A stretch of DNA of 64,000 nucleotides from Autumnicola patrickiae (GTDB lineage: Bacteria; Bacteroidota; Bacteroidia; Flavobacteriales; Flavobacteriaceae): contig NZ_JAVRHM010000001.1 in assembly GCF_031846525.1 (NCBI RefSeq), forward strand, positions 496,001 through 560,000. Reading direction: 5' to 3'. Below, piece by piece: positions 50,089-60,387 of the stretch. Within the stretch, counting starts at the first letter, position 1. Every line of letters starts with the position of its first letter. The position numbers were made by a program, and so were the translations under genes. The notes under the pieces were generated by a model that was given only the letters and a program-made list of their open reading frames with translations, ran no database searches and was not told where the DNA came from.

Positions 50089-52200
50089 TTATTCGTTTGA
50101 TGTACCCTTTGCTGCTTTTATCACGCTTTCTGAAATATTAGAAGGTGTTTCAGCATAGTGAGAAAATTCCATAGTTGAAGTTGCTCTACCTGAAGACAAT
50201 GTTCTTAGTGTGGTTACATAACCAAACATTTCAGAAAGTGGTACTTCAGCCTTTACAACTTTAGCTCCAGATCTGTCAGACATATTATTGACCTGACCTC
50301 TTCTTCTGTTAAGATCACCAACAATATCACCCATATTTTCTTCCGGAGTAACAACTTCCATTTTCATGATTGGTTCAAGAATAACAGCTCCTGCTTTTTT
50401 AGCAGCTGCCTTGTACCCCATTTTTGCAGCCAATTCAAAAGAAAGTTGATCAGAATCCACTGGGTGGAAAGATCCGTCTTTTAAAACAACTTTTAAAGTA
50501 TCCATCTGGAATCCAGCAAGAGGACCATGTTTCATAGCCTCTGCAAATCCTTTTTGCACTGAAGGAACAAATTCTTTAGGAATACGCCCACCTTTAATTT
50601 CATCTACGAATTGCAGACCGGGACCCTCAAAGTCTGCGTCTGCAGGACCCATTTCAAAAACAATATCAGCAAACTTACCACGACCACCAGATTGTTTCTT
50701 ATAAACCTCCCTATGATCTGCACTCCTGGTTACTGTCTCCTTGTATTCAACCTGAGGCTGACCTTCGTTCACCTCTACTTTAAATTCTCTTTTCAAACGA
50801 TCCACCAAAATCTCGATATGCAATTCACCCATACCAGAAATGATAGTCTGTCCTGAATTTTCATCGGTTTTCACCTGGAAAGTTGGATCCTCTTCAGCTA
50901 ATTTAGCCAAAGCCATACCCATCTTATCCACATCGGCCTTAGTTTTAGGCTCGACAGCAATACCAATTACCGGCGCAGGGAACGTCATAGATTCCAAAAC
51001 AATAGGATGATTTACATCTGTAAGGGTATCTCCTGTTTTAATATCCTTAAATCCTACCGCTGCCCCAATATCTCCAGCTTCAATTTTATCTATAGGCTCC
51101 TGTTTGTTAGAATGCATCTGGTAAATACGGGAAATACGCTCTTTTTTACCTGAACGCACGTTTAACACGTAAGAACCAGCATCGAGAGTTCCCGAATACG
51201 TTCTAAAGAAAGCCAAACGCCCTACAAAAGGATCGGTAGCAATTTTAAAAGCAAGGGCTGAAAATGGAGAATCCACATTCGGCTTACGCTTCTCTTCTTC
51301 ACCTGTTTCAGGGTTAGTACCCTCAATAGCTTCCACATCTACCGGAGAAGGCAAATATCTCATAACAGCATCAAGCATTGCCTGAACACCCTTATTTTTA
51401 AAGGCAGAACCGCACATCATAGGTATAATAGACATATCTATAGTAGCAGCTCTTAAGGCAGCAATGATCTCGTCTTCTGTAATAGATTCTTCATCTTCGA
51501 AGAACTTTTCCATTAATGCTTCATCATACTCGGCTACAGCTTCCACAAGCTCAGTACGGTATTTTTGAACATCTGCTTTAAGCTCTTCTGGAATATCGAT
51601 GATCTCGTAAGTCATTCCCATATCCTCATCGCTCCAGATAACTGCCTTCTTAGAGATAAGATCTACAACCCCTTTGAAGTCAATTTCATCTCCAATTGGA
51701 ACTTGCAATGGAACAGGATTACCTCCCAACATCTCTCTAACCTGCTTACACACATTAAAGAAATCGGCACCCTGACGGTCCATTTTATTTACAAATCCTA
51801 AACGTGGAACTTTGTACTTATCTGCCTGTCTCCATACAGTTTCAGACTGAGGCTCAACCCCGTCTACTGCACTAAACAAGGCAACCATACCATCCAAGAC
51901 ACGTAACGAACGCTCCACCTCTACAGTAAAGTCAACGTGTCCCGGAGTATCGATAATATTTACCGTAAATTCCTGATCTCTGTACATCCACTTACAATGA
52001 GTTGCAGCCGAAGTAATTGTAATACCTCTTTCCTGCTCTTGCTCCATCCAGTCCATTGTTGCTGCACCATCATGAACCTCACCAATTTTGTGACTTACTC
52101 CAGTATAATAAAGGATACGCTCTGTTGTCGTTGTTTTACCAGCATCAATATGAGCCGCAATTCCAATATTTCTTGTATATTTTAAATCTCTTTGTGCCAT
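50089..52200 (-). CDS. fusA: elongation factor G
   Basis: EF-G is the GTPase driving translocation. The 703-residue protein begins MAQRDLKYTRNIGIAAHIDA, which fixes the start at 52200; the frame runs 34 codons further into rpsG, but those residues are not EF-G. The G domain has AHIDAGKTTTTERIL, the switch region ERGITITSAATHC, DTPGHVDFTVEVERS and FVNKMDRQGAD. Domains II-V follow with SGMGELHIEILVDRLKREF and GRGKFADIVFEM. The length and motifs indicate a canonical factor. Confidence 0.97.
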   Translation of the reverse strand: MAQRDLKYTRNIGIAAHIDAGKTTTTERILYYTGVSHKIGEVHDGAATMDWMEQEQERGITITSAATHCKWMYRDQEFTVNIIDTPGHVDFTVEVERSLRVLDGMVALFSAVDGVEPQSETVWRQADKYKVPRLGFVNKMDRQGADFFNVCKQVREMLGGNPVPLQVPIGDEIDFKGVVDLISKKAVIWSDEDMGMTYEIIDIPEELKADVQKYRTELVEAVAEYDEALMEKFFEDEESITEDEIIAALRAATIDMSIIPMMCGSAFKNKGVQAMLDAVMRYLPSPVDVEAIEGTNPETGEEEKRKPNVDSPFSALAFKIATDPFVGRLAFFRTYSGTLDAGSYVLNVRSGKKERISRIYQMHSNKQEPIDKIEAGDIGAAVGFKDIKTGDTLTDVNHPIVLESMTFPAPVIGIAVEPKTKADVDKMGMALAKLAEEDPTFQVKTDENSGQTIISGMGELHIEILVDRLKREFKVEVNEGQPQVEYKETVTRSADHREVYKKQSGGRGKFADIVFEMGPADADFEGPGLQFVDEIKGGRIPKEFVPSVQKGFAEAMKHGPLAGFQMDTLKVVLKDGSFHPVDSDQLSFELAAKMGYKAAAKKAGAVILEPIMKMEVVTPEENMGDIVGDLNRRRGQVNNMSDRSGAKVVKAEVPLSEMFGYVTTLRTLSSGRATSTMEFSHYAETPSNISESVIKAAKGTSNE

Positions 52201-52204
52201 TTTT

Positions 52205-52681
52205 TTAGAATCTAAAGTGAGAGAATGCCTTATTAGCTTCAGCCATCTTATGAGTATCCACTCTTCTCTTAACTGCAGCACCTTCTTCTTTAGCAGCAGC
52301 AAGGATTTCCGCAGCTAATTTTTGAGCCATAGCCTTTTCATTTCTCTTACGAGCAAAGCTAATTAACCACTTCATAGCAGTTGAAACCTTTCTGTCTGGC
52401 CTAATTTGCATAGGGATTTGGAATGTTGCACCACCAACACGCCTGCTTCGCACCTCTACGTGCGGCATAACGTTAGAAAGAGCATCTTTCCAAATTTCCA
52501 AACCGGTTTTCTCTTCGTCTTGTTTCTTCTGTTCTACAACATCAATTGCGTCGTAGAAAATTTTAAAGGCAACCGACTTCTTTCCATCCCACATCATCAT
52601 GTTCACAAAACGTGTAACAAGCTGATCATTAAACTTAGGATCTGGTAAAAGTGGTCTTTTTTTGGCCTGTCTTTTTCTCAT
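52205..52681 (-). CDS. rpsG: 30S ribosomal protein S7
   Basis: The 158-residue protein has MRKRQAKKRPLLPDPKFNDQ, LVTRFVNMMMWDGKKSVAFK, VMPHVEVRSRRVGGATFQIP and WLISFARKRNEKAMAQKLAA, matching S7. It is four bases upstream of fusA and 79 bases downstream of rpsL. Confidence 0.98.
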   Translation of the reverse strand: MRKRQAKKRPLLPDPKFNDQLVTRFVNMMMWDGKKSVAFKIFYDAIDVVEQKKQDEEKTGLEIWKDALSNVMPHVEVRSRRVGGATFQIPMQIRPDRKVSTAMKWLISFARKRNEKAMAQKLAAEILAAAKEEGAAVKRRVDTHKMAEANKAFSHFRF

Positions 52682-52760
52682 TTCTTCTTTGTAATAAGTT
52701 AATCGTTAATTGTTATCAGTTAAAAAATTCTCTTCTTAACCTTTAACTTCTAACCTTTTG

Positions 52761-53135
52761 TTACTTCTTAGGGCGTTTTGCACCGTACTTAGATCTACGC
52801 TGTGTTCTTCCTTCGACACCAGCGGTATCCAAAGCACCACGAACGATGTGGTATCTAACTCCCGGCAAATCCTTTACCCTTCCACCTCTAACTAATACTA
52901 TCGAGTGCTCTTGTAAATTGTGACCCTCTCCCGGAATATAAGCATTCACCTCTTTTCCGTTTGTCAACCTTACCCTTGCTACTTTTCTCATAGCCGAGTT
53001 AGGTTTTTTAGGAGTGGTAGTATACACACGTGTACACACCCCTCTCCTTTGAGGACACGAATCCAAAGCAGCCGATTTACTCTTCTTAGTTATTTTGGCT
53101 CTTCCTTTTCGTACTAATTGTGAAATTGTTGGCAT
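52761..53135 (-). CDS. rpsL: 30S ribosomal protein S12
   Basis: The 124-residue protein starts MPTISQLVRKGRAKITKKSK and has VYTTTPKKPNSAMRKVARVR and HNLQEHSIVLVRGGRVKDLP GVRYH. The lysines in TPKKPNS and GRVKDLP, at which streptomycin-resistance changes occur, are the ordinary residues. It is the first gene of the supercluster, with a promoter at 53190-53220. Confidence 0.98.
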   Translation of the reverse strand: MPTISQLVRKGRAKITKKSKSAALDSCPQRRGVCTRVYTTTPKKPNSAMRKVARVRLTNGKEVNAYIPGEGHNLQEHSIVLVRGGRVKDLPGVRYHIVRGALDTAGVEGRTQRRSKYGAKRPKK

Positions 53136-53189
53136 AATTTCTTTTACCTAATTATTAATAAATTTTACCTCCCCATTTTTAAGGGTTTG

Positions 53190-53220
53190 CAAAGGTAGTA
53201 ATAAAAACAAATTATTCAAA
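53190..53220 (-). promoter_or_regulatory. promoter of the rpsL-led ribosomal operon
   Basis: On the minus strand TACCTTTG (-7, 53190-53197) follows TTTG (-33, 53217-53220) after 19 bases, an exact match to the Bacteroidetes consensus. Transcription would begin near 53183, giving a leader of about 48 bases before rpsL. The rest of the 431-base space to susC is AT-rich; no equally clear promoter for susC was found in it. Confidence 0.85.
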
Positions 53221-53566
53221 CGATAATGAATTAATTTTCAGCAGTTTTTAATTTATTGTAGTCACCTCCTACAAAAAGAATAAGAAGCAAATTAAATTAT
53301 TGAATTTTTCCATTAATAGCGAAAACGATGTGTTTAATTTAGATAAAATTAAATTTCATTGAAAATCACGTAAAAATATGAGGCAAAACAGCTCCTTTTT
53401 AAAATTTAACATAAAATATTATTAAATCTTACCTCCTCTAAATTAAGGTAGTAGGAGCAGATGATAGGAATTTTGTAGTAAAATGACGATAATTTGGAAA
53501 TAACTACTTGTATAATAGACCATTTATCCTCACTTTTATAATGGCTAATTCAAACAAATTATAAAA

Positions 53567-56500
53567 ATGAAAACAAAGTTAAGTAGTATTTTAACGCTAT
53601 TACTGGCGTTTGTTGTGCACATATCCTTTGCACAGGAAAGGACTATTTCTGGTACGGTGACAGACGAAAATGGTCTGCCCCTGCCAGGAGTAAATGTCCT
53701 AATTCAGGGAACATCTACAGGTGTTCAAACGGATTTCGATGGAAACTATTCAATTACGGCAACCCAGGGGGACGTTTTGGTTTTTTCCTTTATAGGTCTG
53801 GAAACAGCAGAATATGCTGTGACAAACGTAGATGAAATTGATGTAGTTCTTGCTGAAGATGCATCACAGCTGGACGAAGTAGTAGTCACAGCCTTAGGTA
53901 TTGAAAGAGAAAAGAAATCCTTAGGATATGCCACACAGGAAGTCGATGGTTCTGAAGTCTCTGATGTTCCTACCCAGAACTTCGTGAATTCTTTATCAGG
54001 TAAAGTAGCAGGCCTTAAAGTCAGCTCTTCAGGTACCTTAGGAGGATCATCGAACGTGGTTATAAGAGGTAGTTCCTCATTAACGGGAAACAACCAGGCA
54101 CTTTTCGTTATTGATGGGACTCCAGTTAGTAATGCCAACAATAACTCAGTCGATCAACAAAGAGGAGCTGGAGGATATGATTATGGTAATGCGGCTTCCG
54201 ATATTAACCCTAATGACATTGCGTCTATTAACGTATTAAAGGGTGCCGCGGCAACGGCGTTGTATGGAGCAAGAGCCGCCAACGGAGCCATTATTATTGA
54301 AACTAAGAGAGGTCGTAAAGGCAAAGGCATCGGAGTTTCTTTAACCTCTACATTGATGGTTTCAAACGTAGATAACAGTACACTTCCTACTTATCAGGAT
54401 CAATATGGTGCTGGTTATGGACCCTATTATGATACTGGTTATTTCAACTTGTATGATGTGGACGGAGATGGCAATCTTGACGAAGTAACTCCATTTACAG
54501 AAGATGCTTCCTACGGTGCCGCGTTTGATGGGCAACCGATCTACCAGTGGAACTCAATTTATCCACAACTGGATACTTACCAACAGGCTACTCCTTGGGA
54601 AGCAGGAAGAAACACTCCTAACGCTATATGGGAAACAGGCTATACTTCTATAAATTCTGTGGCATTAGATGGAGGAACAGATAAAAGTTCTTTCCGTGTG
54701 AGTGCCACTAACTTTGACCAACAAGGGAATCTTCCGAACAGTGAAATCAAAAGAAATACCTTAATGTTTAGTGGTTCTCATGATTTTACAGACAAATTTA
54801 CCGCACAAACCAATATCACCTATACCAAAACTGACGGTAAAGGCCGTTATGGCACAGGATATAGCTCGCTAAATATCATGCAGCAGTTCAGACAGTGGTA
54901 TCAGACAAACGTAGATTTGTATGAGCAGAGAGAAGCTTATTTTGCAACAGGAGAAAATATCACGTGGAACCCAAATAGTCCAGAGAATTTATCTCCTATA
55001 TATTCTGATAACCCATACTGGACATTGTATGAAAATTACCAGACAGATACCCGTAACAGGTATTTTGGTAATGTTAATCTTAACTATGAGATTAATGATG
55101 TATTTAGCGTATTGGGACGATTTACTTTTGACACTTTTGATGAGTTACAGGAAGAAAGAATAAATGTAGGTAGCGCTGGTGTTTCCGAGTACAGCAGGTA
55201 TAATAATCGTGCAGCCGAGTATAACTATGATCTTATCCTCAACTTTAACAAAGACATTAATGAAGATCTTAATGTCGATGGAAATCTTGGTGCAAATATC
55301 AGAAGAAACGAAAGGACATATATTGATGCTGCTACAAACGGAGGACTTAATGCTCCTGGTTTTTACGCATTAACAAATTCTGTGAGTCCGATAAATCCAC
55401 CTACAGAATATGAAATGGCACAAATGCTTGATGGTGTATATGCCAGAGCAGGTCTTGGATACTTAGATACTTACTATCTGGAAGGAACTATTAGGAGAGA
55501 TCGTTCTTCAACCCTTCCTATGGAAAATAATACCTTCTGGTATCCTTCTATCTCTACCAGTATACTCCTATCTAACGTAATTGAAGCTGACTGGCTAGAT
55601 TTTGCAAAATTGAGAGGTAACTATGCCGAGGTAGGTAACGATACTGACCCTTACAATGTCTTTAACACTTATCTTCTAGCAAGCCAAGCTGCTGGATCAG
55701 AATTCTCAGCATTTGGCAATGCAGGGTGGGCTACTAATGCATCTTCACTTAACAATTTAGAATTACGTCCAGAACGTATGAAATCTTATGAATTTGGCCT
55801 TGAAGTAAACTTCCTGCAAAGATTAATAGCTTTTGATGTTTCTTATTATAACTCCAAAACAGAAGACCAAATAACACCTGTTTCTGTTTCTGCTGCGACA
55901 GGGTTCACGTCTAAGTTGTTAAATGCCGGAACTATAGAGAATAAAGGTATTGAGGCTCAATTAACCCTTAATCCTATACGAACTGAAGATTTTCGTTGGA
56001 CAATGAATTTTAACTGGGCTAAAAATGAAAGTGAAGTTCTTGAGCTAGCAGACGGTATAGATAACTTACAGCTAGATAATGGCCTCCAGGGAGGTATTAC
56101 CATAAATGCTGCTCCAGGACAACCTTATGGTGCTATTAGAGGAACAGACTATGTTTATGATGATAATGGTAACAGACTAATTAATTCTTCAGGATATTAT
56201 GAGGTTACACCGAACTCCAATTACATTATTGGAAATATTCAGCCAGACTGGACCGGAGGTGTATCAAACACTTTGCAATACAAGAATTTAATTCTTAGCT
56301 TTCTTGTTGACATACAAAAAGAGGAGACATTTTCTCCCTTGATACTTGGTACGGTAATGCTACAGGACTATATGAAAGTAGTGTAGGAATTAACGATCTT
56401 GGAAATCCTATGAGAAACACTATCTCAAATGGAGGTGGCGTGATTCTGGATGGTGTCCAGGGAGATGTAGAATATAATTCTGATGGGACTTATGATGTAA

Positions 56501-56838
56501 CTAATACTTCACCTAATGGCACGCGAGCAAGAACAGATTATTACGGTAATCCTTTTGGTTATGCCAGAGATGCTAATGCAGGACATGTTTACGATGCTTC
56601 CTATGTAAAGCTGAGAGAAGCAAATCTCACCTATAACTTTGGAAATAAGTTTATAGACGCTACACCTTTTACCAGAGCATCTATTTCATTAATTGGAAGA
56701 AATTTATGGATTATCCATAAAAACATTCCATATTCTGATCCAGAGGCTGGTCTTAGTTCAGGAAATGTACAGGGATATCAATCAGGTGCGTATCCAACTA
56801 TGAGAGAAATTGGTGCTAGTCTTAAGTTTAACTTTTAA
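53567..56838 (+). pseudogene. SusC-family TonB-dependent outer-membrane receptor, interrupted by a one-base frameshift
   Basis: SusC proteins are TonB-driven outer-membrane pores for oligosaccharides or peptides. The reading frame starts at 53567 with a signal peptide (SSILTLLLAFVVHISFAQE), a carboxypeptidase-like domain (ISGTVTDENGLPLPGVNVLI), the plug domain (VVVTALGIEREKKSLGYATQ, NVLKGAAATALYGARAANGA) and a barrel. It stops at 56386, but the family sequence continues in another frame to 56838 (GNPMRNTISNGGG … IGASLKFNF). The break lies in QKGGDIFSLDTWYG, read as QKEETFSPLIL: one G seems to be lost from AAAAAGGAGGAGAC at about 56320-56327. Restored, it is 1,090 residues, a normal length. 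Either the gene is broken or the sequence has an error. Confidence 0.88.
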
Positions 56839-56849
56839 CAAAAACAACT

Positions 56850-58280
56850 ATGAAAAAATATATAGTAGCTATCACAGCTCTTGTTACATTATGGTCCTGC
56901 CAGAGTGACGAGGAGTATGAGGATCTTAACAGAGATCCAAAGAATCCGACAGAAGTAGCTTCCGACTTTTTATTCACAGCAGCTACAGTAAGCTTATCCG
57001 ATAATATGGCCAGTCCTAATGTAAATGATGGCTTGTACAGATTCCTGGCCCAGTATTGGACAACGACAACATATCTGGATGAACCAAACTACGATTTGAC
57101 ATCAAGACAAAACCCCGATAATGTGTGGTCTGAGATTTATAGGGATGTACTTTATGATCTAGAAGATGCGCGTAATATTGTAATGGAAAATGAAGAATTG
57201 AGTCAAGCTGAAAAAGATGCTCGTCTAGGACAAATAGAGGTAATTGAAATATATGCATGGCACGTATTGGTGGATACCTTTGGAGACATTCCTTATTCCG
57301 AAGCATTACAACCCGATAATTCACTACCTGTTTATGATGATGATTTGACCATTTATGAAGATCTTATAAGTAGATTAGAGTCAGTAGATGTTTTACTTTC
57401 TGCCGGTACTGGTTATACTACAGCTGATGTGATTTATGGTGGAGACATGGAACAATGGCTGAAATTTGCCAATTCATTAAGTCTAAGGTTAGGAATGAGA
57501 ATTTCTCAGTCAAATCCTGATCTTTCCAAGGCCACAGTGGAGAACGCTGTCTCAGATGGAGTTTTCACTTCAAATAATGATAACGCAACTGTGGAATATT
57601 TGGGAACTTTTCCAAATACTAATCCATTATGGGAAGATCTGGTACAAAGTGGACGTTCTGATTTTCTTGCTTCTGCTACAATTGTAGATTACATGAACGC
57701 TTTGAACGACCCGAGACGGATGGCTTACTTTGATGATAATCTTGGTGAAGGTGTTTACACGGGAGGAGTTTATGGAGGAAGCAACAACTATTCGGCCTAC
57801 ACGCACATTGGAGATCCTTTTCTTGAGCCTACAAGAGAAGGTATTCTACTTGATTATGCAGAAGTAGAGTTTAACCTCTCACGCGCAGCTGAACTCAGTT
57901 ATTCGGTTCCCGGTGATGCAGAAACGCACTATGAGAATGCAATAGAAGCTTCTATTTTATATTGGGGAGGAACTGAAGCTATGGTCACTGCATATCTTGC
58001 ACAACCTGCAGTATCTTATGACGGTAGCATTGAACAATTTGCTACTCAATATTGGATTGCTATGTTTGATAACCCTTTTCAGGGGTGGTCATTATGGAGA
58101 AAATATGATAATCCCGATCTTGTCCTTCCACAAGAATTTGGAACTCCGGTACCATTGCGCTTCACTTATCCTGTAGACGAGCAGAATTTAAATAACACCA
58201 ACTATATAGATGCTTCAGATGCTATTGGAGGAGATGATCAACAAACTCCACTCTTTTGGGATGTTGAGTCTGAACTTTAA
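56850..58280 (+). CDS. SusD/RagB-family outer-membrane lipoprotein
   Basis: SusD proteins form the substrate-binding lid over the SusC pore on the cell surface. The 476-residue protein has a lipoprotein signal (YIVAITALVTLWSC), then QSDEEYEDLNRDPKNPTEVA, and the TPR-like helical body (IEIYAWHVLVDTFGDIPYSE, FANSLSLRLGMRIS) with the C-terminal PLRFTYPVDEQNLNNTNYID typical of the SusD-like_2 group, whose members often go with peptide or unknown substrates. It starts 11 bases after the susC stop. Confidence 0.92.
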   Translation: MKKYIVAITALVTLWSCQSDEEYEDLNRDPKNPTEVASDFLFTAATVSLSDNMASPNVNDGLYRFLAQYWTTTTYLDEPNYDLTSRQNPDNVWSEIYRDVLYDLEDARNIVMENEELSQAEKDARLGQIEVIEIYAWHVLVDTFGDIPYSEALQPDNSLPVYDDDLTIYEDLISRLESVDVLLSAGTGYTTADVIYGGDMEQWLKFANSLSLRLGMRISQSNPDLSKATVENAVSDGVFTSNNDNATVEYLGTFPNTNPLWEDLVQSGRSDFLASATIVDYMNALNDPRRMAYFDDNLGEGVYTGGVYGGSNNYSAYTHIGDPFLEPTREGILLDYAEVEFNLSRAAELSYSVPGDAETHYENAIEASILYWGGTEAMVTAYLAQPAVSYDGSIEQFATQYWIAMFDNPFQGWSLWRKYDNPDLVLPQEFGTPVPLRFTYPVDEQNLNNTNYIDASDAIGGDDQQTPLFWDVESEL

Positions 58281-58302
58281 TTAAAATATAAAAACGAAAA
58301 TA

Positions 58303-59463
58303 ATGAGAAACAATATAAAATACTGGGGCCTTTGCTTATTTATTGCTGTAGGCCTAGCTTCATGTGAAAGCGAAGAAGACGATCTAAAGGACAGAACTTC
58401 AGATCTTGGTGGCTATGCGTTATTAACAGATCGTAGTCTTAGCCGTTTTGATACCAATGAAGAATTGAATATCGATCTAATTACTTCTGAAGGTGTTACT
58501 GCTGAAACTGTAGAAATTTTACAAGATGGTGAAGTAGTTGGTACTGCAACAGTATCTGGGGAAAGTGCCAGTTTTAATTCTTCCATTCTCGGAAATTTCA
58601 CTTTTCCAGATGACGATGGAATAGACGAGGAAGAAGGAACTTATCCAGTAAGAATACGAACTACCTATTCAAATGGAAACGTTTCTGAAGACCCATTTAC
58701 TATTTCTGTAGGAAAAGTTTTATCCCTTGGCAATGCAGCTGATGAATATGACAATCCTAACCAAATTACAATGGACAGTCTTTCATCTGTTAGTCTTGCC
58801 TACGAAGTATATTCTTTTTCTGCTCCAATAGATGACGTAAGTCTCATGCTTAAAAAGAATGAAGATGGCACTTATATGCCGAGTGGTGTAGAACTTTCGA
58901 CAGACGGCGGATATGTGGAACTATCCGAAACTAACTATGAGGAATTGAACCTAATGGTTAATGACACTCTACATTATAAATTCACTGCCACGAGCGGTGA
59001 AATGACAGATGTTATCGAATCTACAATAGCGATAACACCCAAGGCTTTTACTACATCCAATTCAGTAACTTTAACTGATGATGCTCTTACCAATCAACTT
59101 AATTTAGCTACAGGTGAGATTTCAGAAGAAGGAAATGAAGAAGGTGAAATCCGTTTCCTGGATCCAACCGGGTTTGAAGTCATAAATGATGTTGACATTT
59201 CTTTTGTAGAGGTAGAAAGTGAGTTTTTTGAAGAAGCAGATGTGCTAACAGCATGGGAAGCTTTTGAAGCAGGTGATCCTGAAACATCTTTTACAGATCT
59301 TGAAAGTGGAGATACTTTCGTATATAAAACTACAAGAGAAGTTGAAGATGAAGACGGTAACGTAGAAACCTATAACTATTACGGTGTTTTGCAAATAAGT
59401 AACGTTACTACCGTTGATGGTGAAGTAGTTAGTTATGATGTTGAGTACGCTGAAGGTTACTAG
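58303..59463 (+). CDS. acidic surface lipoprotein of unknown function, third gene of the SusCD operon
   Basis: The 386-residue product has a lipoprotein signal (YWGLCLFIAVGLASC) followed by an Asp/Glu-rich linker (ESEEDDLKD), the usual export tag for the surface in Bacteroidota. The rest is beta-rich, with Ig-like repeat units: IDLITSEGVTAETVEIL, YPVRIRTTYSNGNVS and DTFVYKTTREVEDEDGN. It is not recognised as a SusE/SusF or enzyme. Its place, 22 bases after susD and before a terminator, suggests a substrate-binding accessory protein. No carbohydrate-active enzyme is present. Confidence 0.8.
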   Translation: MRNNIKYWGLCLFIAVGLASCESEEDDLKDRTSDLGGYALLTDRSLSRFDTNEELNIDLITSEGVTAETVEILQDGEVVGTATVSGESASFNSSILGNFTFPDDDGIDEEEGTYPVRIRTTYSNGNVSEDPFTISVGKVLSLGNAADEYDNPNQITMDSLSSVSLAYEVYSFSAPIDDVSLMLKKNEDGTYMPSGVELSTDGGYVELSETNYEELNLMVNDTLHYKFTATSGEMTDVIESTIAITPKAFTTSNSVTLTDDALTNQLNLATGEISEEGNEEGEIRFLDPTGFEVINDVDISFVEVESEFFEEADVLTAWEAFEAGDPETSFTDLESGDTFVYKTTREVEDEDGNVETYNYYGVLQISNVTTVDGEVVSYDVEYAEGY

Positions 59464-59490
59464 ATCTTGAAATGTATTTAAATGATTTTT

Positions 59491-59519
59491 AAAACCACCC
59501 TTCACCGGGTGGTTTTTTT
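59491..59519 (+). terminator. intrinsic terminator of the SusCD operon
   Basis: AAAACCACCC (59491-59500) pairs with GGGTGGTTTT (59507-59516) around a six-base loop (TTCACC) and runs into further T residues on the plus strand, 28 bases after the lipoprotein stop. Confidence 0.93.
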
Positions 59520-59552
59520 ATTTCTCAATATTCAAAAGGAAAAATTTAGAAC

Positions 59553-59560
59553 TATCTTTG
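59553..59560 (+). promoter_or_regulatory. -7 box directly before rlmB (leaderless transcript)
   Basis: TATCTTTG matches TAnnTTTG and ends only four bases before the rlmB ATG at 59565. With the start of transcription about six bases beyond the box, the message would begin at or next to the start codon. A clear -33 TTTG is missing; the closest match in that area is weak. Confidence 0.6.
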
Positions 59561-59564
59561 TGGC

Positions 59565-60305
59565 ATGAATGAAAATGATACTACTAAAATATTCGGAATA
59601 AGAGCAGTTATAGAAGCCATTGAAAGTGGTAAAAGTATAGATAAAATATACCTTCAAAAAGGCCTTTCTGGATACCTGATCAAGGATCTCGAGAATCAAA
59701 TTAGAAAAGGAGATTACAATATTTCCTATGTTCCTGTGGAAAAGCTTAACAAATTAAGCAAAGGCAATCATCAGGGAGTCGTAGCAAGCATATCTCCTGT
59801 GGAATTCAAAAGTATGGATGAGGTTGTGCAGTCCGCTTTTAAAAACACCTCTACCCCGCTTTTTTTACTCCTTGACCAATTGACTGATGTACGTAATTTC
59901 GGAGCAATTATTCGAACAGCGGAATGCTGTGGTGTTAATGCTATAATTATCCCGGAAAAGGGAGGTGCACCCCTTAATGCTGATGCTGTAAAAACGTCGG
60001 CCGGCGCAGCTTTTAGTGTTCCTATCTGCAAAGTAAATCATATCAAGGACGCAGTATTTTATCTTCAATCCTCTAACGTTCAATTGGTGGCTGCAACTGA
60101 AAAAACCAATGATACTATTTACGACATTGATCTAAAAAAACCTACTGCCATAGTTATGGGCAATGAGGCTAAAGGGGTAAGTAGCTCTATATTAAAGTCT
60201 GTTGACTACAGAGCCAGATTACCCATGCTGGGAAAAATTGAATCATTAAATGTTTCTGTTGCCTGTGGTGCTATACTGTATGAAGTGGTAAGGCAGAGAC
60301 TGTAG
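59565..60305 (+). CDS. rlmB: 23S rRNA (guanosine-2'-O-)-methyltransferase RlmB
   Basis: This SpoU-family enzyme methylates the 2'-hydroxyl of a G in the 23S rRNA P-loop. The 246-residue protein has the N-terminal substrate-binding domain (KIFGIRAVIEAIESGKSIDK, LSKGNHQGVVA) and the knotted SpoU domain with LLDQLTDVRNFGAIIRTAEC, AVKTSAGAAFSVP, IVMGNEAKGVSSSIL and IESLNVSVACGAILYE. The three SpoU motifs are intact. It stands alone between the SusCD terminator and the convergent rhomboid gene. Confidence 0.95.
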   Translation: MNENDTTKIFGIRAVIEAIESGKSIDKIYLQKGLSGYLIKDLENQIRKGDYNISYVPVEKLNKLSKGNHQGVVASISPVEFKSMDEVVQSAFKNTSTPLFLLLDQLTDVRNFGAIIRTAECCGVNAIIIPEKGGAPLNADAVKTSAGAAFSVPICKVNHIKDAVFYLQSSNVQLVAATEKTNDTIYDIDLKKPTAIVMGNEAKGVSSSILKSVDYRARLPMLGKIESLNVSVACGAILYEVVRQRL

Positions 60306-60387
60306 GGTTCAAGAAAGTTCTTAAAATAAGTGAAATGATTAGGACGGGCTATATCGCTTCTGTTCTTAAATAAAAACCCGGAAATTT

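Noticed and set aside
52201..52302. N-terminal extension of EF-G by 34 codons
   Set aside because: The extra residues come from reading rpsG in another frame; the canonical MAQRDLKYTRNIGI start lies at 52200.
53400..53566. Promoter for the susC operon
   Set aside because: No TAnnTTTG with a properly spaced TTG was found; candidates such as TAATTTGG near 53490 do not fit the consensus.
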